6,095 bases of DNA from an uncultured Oceanobacillus sp. Lineage in GTDB: Bacteria; Bacillota; Bacilli; Bacillales; Amphibacillaceae. How positions within the stretch are numbered: position 1 is the first letter of the stretch; each line of letters begins with the position of its first letter. Under the pieces are notes generated by a model. That model did not search any database. It was not told where the DNA came from and saw nothing but the letters and a program-made list of their open reading frames with translations. The stretch spans positions 1 to 6,095 of the forward strand of contig CALKWU010000148.1 in assembly GCA_938004015.1 (NCBI GenBank), read 5' to 3'. The translations under genes were made by a program, and so were the position numbers. Below are positions 1 to 5,309 of the stretch, one piece after another.

Positions 1-219
1 CTCCTTATTTATCATTTGACCAATTGGCTACGAACCCTTTGTTTTCCAGAGGGACAAAAGACCATGCAAATAGAAACGATACACACCCGCTTAATCAAAG
101 TGGCTAGTAAAGTGGTGAAATCAGGCAGATCACTTTACTTCACACTATCCTCAAGTTTCGTGTACCAAAATTTCTTTTAGGAAGTACTGAATCGAATTCA
201 AAAACTTCAATTAGAGTGA
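1..219 (+). pseudogene. IS1380-like transposase, C-terminal fragment with in-frame stop
   Basis: Frame 1 is open from the left edge to a TAG at 178-180. It reads as the C-terminal end of a DDE transposase: YHLTNWLRTLCFP near the edge, then IETIHTRLIKVASKVVKSGR and a final LYFTLSSSFVYQNFF. The NLTNW-R-LCLP / TR-IKVA-K-V-SGR / SS-F-Y pattern is what I know from the tail of IS1380-family transposases. After the TAG the same frame continues EVLNRIQKLQLE and ends at TGA 217-219. Those residues fit the usual short helical tail, so the TAG looks like a nonsense mutation rather than the natural end. The N-terminal and catalytic parts are outside the window. Family assignment is by pattern memory, not by a search. 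If the TAG is the true end, the gene is merely partial at the left edge. Confidence 0.7.
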
Positions 220-236
220 CGAAAACAATCGTTCTC

Positions 237-324
237 CTAACTAAAAAATTGATTTTTCAATCAAGGGGGAAGTATGCCCAAAATATGGAAAAGGGCTATT
301 GAAAAATCAGTTTATTTTAGTTAG
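237..324. repeat. Long imperfect inverted repeat / stem-loop
   Basis: The outer arms CTAACTAAAA (237-246) and TTTTAGTTAG (315-324) are perfectly complementary. The inner arms GATTTTTCAAT (251-261) and ATTGAAAAATC (298-308) are also perfectly complementary. The link between them (AATT against 309-312) pairs with one G-T, leaving a 2-nt bulge at 313-314. The 36-nt loop contains a further short helix, GCCC (276-279) with GGGC (293-296). On the minus strand the inner hairpin is followed by a run of six T (complement of 243-248), so it could terminate leftward transcription arriving from the 412-1083 gene pair. It could equally be part of the IS 3' end. Confidence 0.65.
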
Positions 325-411
325 ATAGTTATAACTTCTGTCAAGTGGGCGATTACGTTAAAATAGAGTACTAAATTTTTATTATCATTTTAGCTGTGAA
401 TATTTCAGGAT

Positions 412-669
412 CTACTTTTCTTTTTTAAACTCAGGAAAATATTTTGTGAAGTATGCACCTAAGATTAACAAAATAAATGTTAACGACCATCTTAATAAAC
501 CTGGAATGTTAGTTAATGGTGCTAAAATGTTCAGTATCACAATTAGCAGGAAACAAATATGTGTCAGTAATGACTTGAAAGAATTTGTCTTGCGATATCT
601 TTTTTTTAGAATGATAGCCGTATAAATTAACACGCCAATAATAAGCAGAATGGCAATGTAAAGATACAA
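412..669 (-). CDS. Small three-helix membrane protein, unknown function
   Basis: This 85-residue protein has three predicted membrane segments: about residues 1-21 (YLYIAILLIIGVLIYTAIIL), 36-55 (LTHICFLLIVILNILAPL) and 58-77 (GLLRWSLTFILLILGAYF). A basic loop KKRYRKTNSFK lies between the first two, and the C-terminus is charged (EFKKEK). The start is a TTG at 669-667. I chose it because a strong Shine-Dalgarno, AAGGGGG (684-678 on the minus strand), sits 8 nt upstream and no ATG fits. The gene begins 24 nt after the stop of the DCC-family gene (1083-694), so the two are probably co-transcribed. I do not recognise the family. The link to the thiol-redox gene is by position only. Confidence 0.6.
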   Translation of the reverse strand: MYLYIAILLIIGVLIYTAIILKKRYRKTNSFKSLLTHICFLLIVILNILAPLTNIPGLLRWSLTFILLILGAYFTKYFPEFKKEK

Positions 670-693
670 AATGAACGCCCCCTTAGGTTTTTC

Positions 694-1083
694 CTATAAA
701 AATCTTTCTCTTTCTTCCGGCAAAGGCAACATGCAGCTCTCCTTTTTGCCCAACCATTTATATCTGTTTTTGGCAATCAGTTCATAACATAAATCCCTGA
801 ATGGCTTTGGAATTATAGACAGAATATAAAGCAATTTCCACGCACCGTTAAGGTTTCTGCAAATGCGGAGGGCTGCGGTTGACTTGAAATAGCAAAAATC
901 ACCTTCAATAAGAACAAGACTGTCTATTTCTTCTGGAGCATGATGATTTTGCAATAAATCTTTTCCCGTTTCACTTTGCAGGGAAGCGAACTTAAAAAGT
1001 CCTTTCGGGTCACGTTTGATGATAAACTGCACACTTTGGTCACAAAAATGACATTCTCCATCAAATAAAATAATCCTTTCCAT
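694..1083 (-). CDS. DCC-family (DUF393) thiol-disulfide oxidoreductase-like protein
   Basis: The 129-residue product begins MERIILFDGECHFCDQSV, the signature of the DCC (DUF393) family. It has a thioredoxin-like first strand followed by a CxxC pair (C11, C14) after the conserved DG. The end is also typical: NRYKWLGKKESCMLP then PEERERFL (about residues 107-129), with an added conserved cysteine near 117. Members are presumed cytosolic thiol-disulfide oxidoreductases, but physiological substrates are generally unknown. The ATG at 1083 is preferred over upstream extensions because the family starts right before the I-LFDG strand and GAAAGGCGGGG lies just upstream. It heads a leftward pair with the small membrane protein at 669-412. 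It is divergent from the gene at 1303, with a 219-bp shared upstream region in which I see no convincing promoter. Confidence 0.88.
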   Translation of the reverse strand: MERIILFDGECHFCDQSVQFIIKRDPKGLFKFASLQSETGKDLLQNHHAPEEIDSLVLIEGDFCYFKSTAALRICRNLNGAWKLLYILSIIPKPFRDLCYELIAKNRYKWLGKKESCMLPLPEERERFL

Positions 1084-1302
1084 TCCATCCCCGCCTTTCT
1101 TTCGGTATAGTGTATTCTGCGGTGCGATGCGAAAGTGTAATCGCAACAGCATAGGCAAAGACAAAATAAATCTGCAGTCTTCTTATTACTGATATTCAAT
1201 AAAGGAGGAATATTTCCTTCTTTTTCATGACTCATGGTGTCATATAGGCATGGTCCCGCATATGGTACAGCAAGCATACCAAGTGTTCTTAGGAGGCAGC
1301 TT

Positions 1303-1794
1303 ATGACAAATTTTTATTCCTTTCATGGGACGGTCACGACGATCAGTGACTTTTTCACCAGTCCAAATGATGCTCAAGCGGGATGCTATAAATTATTTAC
1401 TTTAGAAAACGAAACGGGACAAATTGTAAACTTTGTCGTATCGCCTGATACGTATTTTGCAGATCATGCAACAGTTTCAGTTGGAGACCGGGTGACTGGA
1501 TATTATGATGGGGATGCACCGGCTATTCTTATTTATCCGCCCCAATATCCAGCCCTTGTCATGGTGAAGGAAAATTCCTATCAGAGCGTGAAAGTTGATT
1601 ATTTTAATAGTCAGTTATTAAGCAGTGATGGACAATTACGGTTGAATATTTCTCCAAATACGACAATGTTATTAACAAACGGGCAGCTTTTTACAGGAAA
1701 CCCAGCAAACCGGGATTTAATTGTTTTCTATGAATTTGTCACACTTAGCATCCCTGCCCAAACTACTCCAAATAAAATTATCGTGTTGTGTTAG
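1303..1794 (+). CDS. Conserved-looking hypothetical protein, 163 aa
   Basis: I do not recognise the family. The 163-residue product has no signal peptide or membrane segment. It is rich in beta-forming residues, with motifs VGDRVTGYYDGDAPAILIYP (about 60-79) and PPQYPALVMV (79-88) that recall a small beta-barrel/OB-like fold (a guess from pattern only). The C-terminus TPNKIIVLC ends in cysteine. The ATG at 1303 is chosen over the in-frame ATG at 1234 because a near-perfect AGGAGG (1291-1296) sits 6 nt upstream and residues before it look noncoding. It is flanked by leftward genes on both sides and so appears monocistronic. The 1795-1897 gap to the convergent acetyltransferase gene has no clear terminator. 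Confidence 0.8.
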   Translation: MTNFYSFHGTVTTISDFFTSPNDAQAGCYKLFTLENETGQIVNFVVSPDTYFADHATVSVGDRVTGYYDGDAPAILIYPPQYPALVMVKENSYQSVKVDYFNSQLLSSDGQLRLNISPNTTMLLTNGQLFTGNPANRDLIVFYEFVTLSIPAQTTPNKIIVLC

Positions 1795-1897
1795 AGGTGT
1801 TCAGGGGGTCTGGTTACCGGCTTGGCAGGATGAAATAAAGGTCTGTATTCCATGAATGAACCTGATTATTTGCTACGGCCATTTTCAGAAAAGGTAC

Positions 1898-2341
1898 CTA
1901 ACTTAATGTTTTTACCATCGTATAATAGCAGCTGCCAGGAGGATAATCTTTTATTTCTCCTGCAACTTGATAACCATGGATTTCATAAAAAGAACGGGCT
2001 TGAAATTCAAAAGTAGTTAACAGTGCTTTTCTGGCACCTAATTTTTTCGCCAATTTTTCAGCACGTTCCAGAAGTTGACTGCCTAAGCCTTTGCCTCTGA
2101 AATCATCCCGAATCCATAAATAGTTTATCTCCACCCAATTCCAATAAACATCAGCATGAATACCTCCAAGCCAACGCCCCTCTTCATCGGAGACAATAAT
2201 ATTTATTGGCTGAATCGCTCCTTTTTTTCTTATTTCTCTATGATGTTCAGAATGCTTATTATTAAATTCTTTCACTTTTTCCTGTAAGAAAGATGAAAAT
2301 TGTTCATTTTCCCCCAATGAAGTTTCAATGTTATAATTCAT
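1898..2341 (-). CDS. GNAT-family N-acetyltransferase
   Basis: This 147-residue protein is a single-domain GCN5-related acetyltransferase. The acetyl-CoA pyrophosphate-binding motif A is clear: LWIRDDFRGKGLGSQLLERA (about 75-94), with the R-G-K-G-L-G core at 82-87. Strand beta-5/motif B follows as ALLTTFEFQARSFYEIHGY (about 107-124). The tail GEIKDYPPGSCYYTMVK (128-144) is common in bacterial GNATs of this size. The N-terminal part (SFLQEKVKEFNNKHSEHHRE, 17-36) resembles the substrate-side helices. The acceptor substrate cannot be told from sequence. The ATG at 2341 has AAAGGAG just upstream on the minus strand. It stands alone, convergent with the gene at 1303 and divergent from the lipoprotein gene at 2653. 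Confidence 0.9.
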   Translation of the reverse strand: MNYNIETSLGENEQFSSFLQEKVKEFNNKHSEHHREIRKKGAIQPINIIVSDEEGRWLGGIHADVYWNWVEINYLWIRDDFRGKGLGSQLLERAEKLAKKLGARKALLTTFEFQARSFYEIHGYQVAGEIKDYPPGSCYYTMVKTLS

Positions 2342-2652
2342 TGTAATTCTCCTTTGATTGACCTATCATTAGAAAATAAGATCTCCTATAAGCTAATTGT
2401 ACATCTCCCTAGCATTTTCATCATATACCCAGAGTCCAAATATTAACACTTTTTTATCCCTTTATTAAACCCCTGTTCCTATTTATTAACAAGGTTTAAA
2501 CAACTTCAATTCCCAATATATATCACTAAATATGGAAATATTAGAATACGAAAGGAAATATGGGTATTTTATTTTTGCTGGAGAATGCTTCGTTTTCCAA
2601 TAGTTTGCTAATTGGAAAAACATGTAATGAAATGTTGACAAGGGGGAAGCGG
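2342..2652. other. Divergent intergenic region with two small inverted repeats
   Basis: This 311-bp gap lies between the leftward acetyltransferase gene and the rightward lipoprotein gene and must hold both promoters. I see no strong -35/-10 pair on either strand. Two small dyads are visible. TTAAACC (2465-2471) pairs with GGTTTAA (2493-2499). TTTTCCAAT (2593-2601) pairs with ATTGGAAAA (2611-2619) with a 9-nt spacer, centred about 47 bp before the lipoprotein start. Either could be an operator or leader hairpin; neither has a T-run typical of a terminator. Confidence 0.4.
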
Positions 2653-3225
2653 ATGAGAACGCTGTTTTGTTTTATGTTTCTAATCTGTTTTGTTATGACG
2701 GCAGGATGCAGCGACAGTGATATAGCTAAGTATGATGATGAAGATGTTGCTGCAATTGTGAGGGGTGAAGAAATTACGGTTGGGGATTTGCGCTTTTTAT
2801 TTCTTGATGATCAAATACTTGAATCTCTCGATGGCACAATTAAAGCAAAATTAGCCGAGCAAGAGGTAAAAAGATTAAATATCGATGTATCTCAAGAGCT
2901 GCAGGAAATTCAAGAAATGAAACATGATATTGGGATATATCCGCCGGAAGACCTTGACACCGAATTCGGAGAAGGAATTCGTGAATTTGCAGAAGGAATT
3001 CGTGAATTTGCAGAAACCCAGGCTGCCAAACTTGGCATGGATCCCGAAGAATATTTTGAAAAATACCTTGAAAGAAATCATGAAATCAGTGTGTATGTCA
3101 TTGCCTATATCGAGGAAATGCTAGGCGAGCCGACTACTGATGAAGAATATATGGAGAAAGCGAATAAGCTGCTCGATGATTTGGCAGATGAAAATGCAGA
3201 TGAAGTTCAAATACTTATTAAGTAA
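2653..3225 (+). CDS. Small lipoprotein with SurA/PrsA-like N-domain, no PPIase domain
   Basis: The 190-residue product has a short lipoprotein signal peptide (MRTLFCFMFLICFVMTAGC; predicted lipidated Cys19). It would be anchored on the outer face of the membrane. Residues 32-80 (AAIVRGEEITVGDLRFLF, then a helix ending LNIDVSQEL) resemble the start of SurA/PrsA/trigger-factor-like chaperone domains. However, the protein is too short for a parvulin PPIase domain and I see none. The rest is acidic and helical. A perfect 21-bp tandem duplication gives EGIREFA twice (107-113, 114-120). I chose the ATG at 2653 because AGGGGG (2641-2646) is well spaced and the signal peptide then has normal length. 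An in-frame ATG at 2560 has a poorly spaced AAAGGA and would put the lipobox cysteine at residue 50. A terminator follows at 3269-3307. Chaperone or assembly role is inference. Confidence 0.78.
   Translation: MRTLFCFMFLICFVMTAGCSDSDIAKYDDEDVAAIVRGEEITVGDLRFLFLDDQILESLDGTIKAKLAEQEVKRLNIDVSQELQEIQEMKHDIGIYPPEDLDTEFGEGIREFAEGIREFAETQAAKLGMDPEEYFEKYLERNHEISVYVIAYIEEMLGEPTTDEEYMEKANKLLDDLADENADEVQILIK
2971..3012 (+). repeat. Perfect 21-bp tandem duplication inside the lipoprotein gene
   Basis: Two identical adjacent 21-nt units (2971-2991 and 2992-3012, each beginning GAAGGAATTC) encode EGIREFA twice. The identity continues 3 nt (GAA) into the following codon. The length is a multiple of three, so the reading frame is kept. 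Exact identity, including third positions, suggests a recent slippage event. Confidence 0.95.
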
Positions 3226-3268
3226 ACCTTGTTGATAAAATGAGAATTTAATTTAAATGTGAACGGTC

Positions 3269-3307
3269 AAAACAATGGCAGACCTTAAACAGGGATGCTA
3301 TTGTTTT
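3269..3307 (+). terminator. Rho-independent terminator after the lipoprotein gene
   Basis: AAAACAAT (3269-3276) pairs with ATTGTTTT (3300-3307). The helix continues through G3277-T3299 (wobble) and GCA/TGC (3278-3280 with 3296-3298), then a GA/GA internal loop and CCT/AGG (3283-3285 with 3291-3293). The stem carries A residues upstream and four T downstream, the common Bacillus style, and may act in both directions. It lies 44 nt after the lipoprotein stop. The rest of 3308-3459 holds nothing I can identify. Confidence 0.7.
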
Positions 3308-3459
3308 GAAGAGTAAAGAAAAATAGAATCGGCAAAGTCTTTGTTTTTAGCATGTATGTTTAATCAGTAAAATCCTTATACTATCTTTATCATTTTCTAG
3401 TCAAACATGAACAGATAAGCCGAAGAATATTCGAATAAAAAGAAAATTATAAATAGGGC

Positions 3460-3488
3460 TTGCTTTTATGAAAAATATTTCCTATAAT
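3460..3488 (+). promoter_or_regulatory. Probable sigma-A promoter for the T-box operon
   Basis: TTGCTT (3460-3465) and a perfect TATAAT (3483-3488) are separated by exactly 17 nt. Transcription would start near 3494-3496, about 26 nt before the first conserved T-box leader bases (GACGATGAAGAGG, 3521-3533), as expected for this leader type. Confidence 0.8.
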
Positions 3489-3494
3489 GTATTC

Positions 3495-3816
3495 AACATT
3501 TGAACATACCGCTTTTTAAAGACGATGAAGAGGAAAAGTAGGATTTAGTTATTTCTCACAGAGAGCTTCGGTAGCTGAGAAGAAGCAGAAATACGAATCT
3601 GAAAAATGGCCTCGGAGTTGCGTGCTGAACGTATCCGCTCGATACTAGTAGGTTCCGACGAGATTTGGTGCTCGTTATCAACACCAGAGTATGAAGAGTC
3701 ATATTGGACTCGAGTACTTAATGAGGCTGTATGCGTGAGCATGCAGTGAAGTAAGGTGGTACCACGTAGAGTAATCCACGTCCTTACCGTTTGTTCGGTA
3801 ATGACGTGGTTTTTTT
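3495..3816 (+). promoter_or_regulatory. T-box leader (tRNA-sensing riboswitch), probably methionine-responsive
   Basis: Stem I: the GATGAAGAGG block is followed by the AGTA S-turn (3537-3540). The basal helix is GAGG (3530-3533) with CCTC (3610-3613), and the upper helix is GGATTT (3541-3546) with GAATCT (3595-3600). A CAGAGAG motif and the apical loop GGTAGCTGAGAA (3570-3581) close on GCTTC/GAAGC (3565-3569, 3582-3586). Stem III is CTGTATGC (3727-3734) with GCATGCAG (3739-3746), loop GTGA. The T-box AAGGTGGTACCACG lies at 3753-3766. The antiterminator pairs GTAAGG (3751-3756) with CCTTAC (3782-3787), leaving bulge TGGTACC. The specifier-loop 3' side is GAAAAATGG (3601-3609): ATG (3606-3608) or AAT (3605-3607). 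TGGT (3757-3760) matches an ACCA tRNA end (A73), which fits tRNA-Met but not the G73 I expect for tRNA-Asn. Methionine is therefore preferred; T-box identity is very secure, amino acid less so. Confidence 0.93.
3776..3816 (+). terminator. T-box intrinsic terminator
   Basis: CCACGTC (3776-3782) pairs with GACGTGG (3803-3809), and TTACCG (3784-3789) with CGGTAA (3796-3801), leaving a C/T mismatch between them. The loop is 6 nt, and seven T follow (3810-3816). Its 5' arm shares CCTTAC with the competing antiterminator, so the two structures are mutually exclusive. It ends 34 nt before the start of the SAM hydrolase gene. Confidence 0.95.
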
Positions 3817-3850
3817 AATTGCTTAGAGAAAAATGATGGAGGTAGACAAG

Positions 3851-4708
3851 ATGAGCAAGCGACATTTAGTATTGCAAACAGACTTTGGGCTAAGCGACGG
3901 TGCGGTCAGTGCTATGCATGGTGTAGCTCTGTCCGTGGATCCAGAACTAAGTATTTACAATTTAACCCATGACATACCACAGTACAATATTTGGGACGGA
4001 TCGTACCGTCTTTTTCAGACGATTAATTACTGGCCGGAAGGAACTGTGTTTGTATCGGTTGTGGATCCGGGAGTCGGCACAAAAAGACTTAGTGTTGTAG
4101 CCAAAACGAAAAATAATCAGTTTATCGTCACTCCTGATAACGGGACACTTACACATGTAAAAGAGTATATCGGGATTACCGAGGCGAGAATTATCGATGA
4201 AAAGATAAACCGTCTGCCGAATTCAGGAGAATCATACACGTTTCATGGCCGGGATGTCTATGCTTATACAGCGGCACGGCTTGCAGCGGGTGTTATCACC
4301 TATGAACAGGTAGGACCATCCCTGGAAGTGGATAAACTTGTAGAATTGCCAATTGCTCAGCCAAGCTATACAGAAGATGCGGTAGTAGGCAACATCGATA
4401 TTCTGGATGTGCGATTTGGAAATATTTGGACAAATATCGGCAGGGAAATATTCAAAAAGCTGGGAATTAAATATGGCGATAATTTAGAAGTCACCATTGA
4501 GAATAATCGTCGCCACATTTATAAAAACATCATTAAATTTGGCAGGTCTTTTGCCGACAGCAGATTAGGGGAACCGATATTATTTGTCAATTCGCTGGAC
4601 AAAATTGGTGTTGCCATCAACCAAGGATCTTTTGCCAAAGCATATCATATCGAGACAGGGGCGAATTGGAAAATTACCATCCGAAAACCGCAAGGAATTT
4701 TTAATTAA
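3851..4708 (+). CDS. S-adenosylmethionine hydrolase (SAM hydroxide adenosyltransferase, DUF62)
   Basis: The 285-residue enzyme belongs to the DUF62 / fluorinase-chlorinase superfamily. Its members use water to split S-adenosylmethionine into adenosine and L-methionine in the cytosol. Family marks are LQTDFGLSDG (8-17), THDIP (39-43), VDPGVG (71-76), TPDNG (94-98) and TFHGRD (130-135). The hydrolase triad Asp-Arg-His is present as D72, R79 and H132, with spacing like the archaeal enzyme PH0463 (D68, R75, H127). This favours hydrolase over halogenase activity. The C-terminal beta domain (about 178-285) closes with NSLDKIGVAINQGSFAKAYH. I start at 3851 because GGAGGT (3838-3843) is 7 nt upstream; an in-frame ATG at 3833 has no good site. 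It is the first gene behind the T-box leader, with 28 nt to the S component. The context suggests methionine recovery when charged tRNA is short. Confidence 0.92.
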   Translation: MSKRHLVLQTDFGLSDGAVSAMHGVALSVDPELSIYNLTHDIPQYNIWDGSYRLFQTINYWPEGTVFVSVVDPGVGTKRLSVVAKTKNNQFIVTPDNGTLTHVKEYIGITEARIIDEKINRLPNSGESYTFHGRDVYAYTAARLAAGVITYEQVGPSLEVDKLVELPIAQPSYTEDAVVGNIDILDVRFGNIWTNIGREIFKKLGIKYGDNLEVTIENNRRHIYKNIIKFGRSFADSRLGEPILFVNSLDKIGVAINQGSFAKAYHIETGANWKITIRKPQGIFN

Positions 4709-4736
4709 AATAAATTTTAGAATAGGGGAATGTAAA

Positions 4737-5285
4737 ATGAATAAATTATCAATTAGAACGATTGTGGCTATTGGGATTGGAGCAGCTGTATTTGCGATTT
4801 TGATGAGATTTGTCGTCATCCCGACCGGAATACCAAATACAAACATTCAGACTGCTTATGCATTTCTTTCATTGATGGCAGTTGTTTTTGGACCAATTGC
4901 AGGTGCGCTTATCGGATTAATCGGTCATGCCTTGACAGATGCGTTATCTTACGGCTCTGTCTGGTGGAGCTGGGTAATCGTCTCCGCGTTTATCGGTTTA
5001 TTGATCGGACTTTTTAAAAATCGGATTAATATCGAACGTGGTGATTTTGGAAAAAAGGAAATCATTTCATTTAATCTTATCCAAGCAGCAGTTCAAGCAA
5101 TCGGCTGGGTTGTAGTTGCTCCGGTACTCGATATTCTGATTTATGCAGAGCCGGCCAACAAAGTATTTGTGCAAGGATTGGTTGCTGCATCTGCCAATAT
5201 TGTTTCTGTCGCCATCATTGGTACGATTTTATTAGCTGCCTATGCCAAAACTAGAGTTAAAGATAATAGTTTAAGAAAGGAATAA
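4737..5285 (+). CDS. ECF transporter S component, UPF0397 / PF07155 family
   Basis: The 182-residue integral membrane protein would be the substrate-binding subunit of an energy-coupling-factor ABC importer. It has about six membrane segments: roughly 8-28, 38-52, 53-68, 75-93, 113-136 and 147-170. The conserved stretch FGPIAGALIGLIGHALTDAL (51-70), then WWSWVIVSAFIGLLIG, is typical of UPF0397 proteins, and the length is exactly usual. A small-residue AxxxA (16-20) in the first helix could contact the T component. Databases often label this family riboflavin-specific, but no FMN riboswitch is present. The T-box and the SAM hydrolase next door point instead to methionine or a related sulfur compound. 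The ATG at 4737 has AGGGG (4724-4728) upstream; longer frames reach into the preceding gene and are not plausible. It lies 24 nt from the ATPase gene. Confidence 0.9.
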   Translation: MNKLSIRTIVAIGIGAAVFAILMRFVVIPTGIPNTNIQTAYAFLSLMAVVFGPIAGALIGLIGHALTDALSYGSVWWSWVIVSAFIGLLIGLFKNRINIERGDFGKKEIISFNLIQAAVQAIGWVVVAPVLDILIYAEPANKVFVQGLVAASANIVSVAIIGTILLAAYAKTRVKDNSLRKE

Positions 5286-5309
5286 CCATCATACTTTAAG
5301 GAGTCTATC

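Larger units (their letters stand above)
1..324 (+). mobile_element. 3' part of an IS1380-like insertion sequence (right boundary uncertain)
   Basis: The transposase remnant at 1-219 is followed by noncoding AT-rich DNA carrying a long palindrome (237-324), as expected between a transposase stop and the terminal inverted repeat of an IS. I cannot place the true right end, because the left inverted repeat and target duplication are outside the window. No obvious short direct repeat flanks the palindrome. Position 324 is only the outer edge of the palindrome. The 325-411 stretch holds nothing else I can identify. Confidence 0.5.

Noticed and set aside
1..10. AAATAAGGAG on the minus strand at the left edge, like a ribosome binding site for a gene beyond the window.
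   Set aside because: The same bases are coding sequence of the transposase remnant on the plus strand, so a minus-strand gene start here is unlikely.
99..146. Inverted repeat AGTAAAGTG / CACTTTACT with extra outer pairing AGTG / CACT.
   Set aside because: It lies inside the transposase reading frame, has no T-run, and is best explained by chance within coding sequence.
314..344. Minus-strand promoter with perfect TTGACA (344-339) and TAAAAT (319-314).
   Set aside because: The 19-nt spacing is too long for a good promoter and there is no downstream minus-strand gene in the window; kept only as a note to the palindrome finding.
924..1277. 117-codon minus-strand frame over the DCC gene and its upstream region.
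   Set aside because: It overlaps the clear DCC-family gene in another frame, has odd composition (cysteine-rich run) and no family resemblance.
1853..2020. Plus-strand short frame starting MNEPDYLLRPFSEK.
   Set aside because: Most of it is antisense to the 3' end of the acetyltransferase gene and it lacks a good ribosome binding site.
2560..2652. Upstream ATG at 2560 as start of the lipoprotein gene.
   Set aside because: The site AAAGGA is too close to this ATG, and the lipobox would be pushed to residue 50, beyond a normal signal peptide.
2875..3124. Frames on both strands across the lipoprotein gene (2875-3081 minus, 2924-3124 plus).
   Set aside because: Shadows of the lipoprotein gene; the repeated FVNLQKE and SFCKFTN motifs merely reflect the 21-bp duplication read in other frames.
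3545..3742. 65-codon minus-strand frame within the leader.
   Set aside because: The region is a structured T-box RNA on the plus strand; the frame has no ribosome binding site or protein resemblance.
3833..3850. Earlier ATG (3833) for the SAM hydrolase.
   Set aside because: No suitable Shine-Dalgarno precedes it, and its own codons contain the GGAGGT that serves the ATG at 3851.
4584..4736. N-terminal extension of the S component into the hydrolase gene.
   Set aside because: UPF0397 proteins are about 182 residues; the extension is the hydrolase gene read out of frame, and a good ribosome binding site precedes 4737.
4737..5285. Calling the transporter riboflavin-specific from the family name.
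   Set aside because: No FMN riboswitch is seen upstream, and the T-box and SAM hydrolase point to amino-acid or sulfur metabolism; substrate left open.
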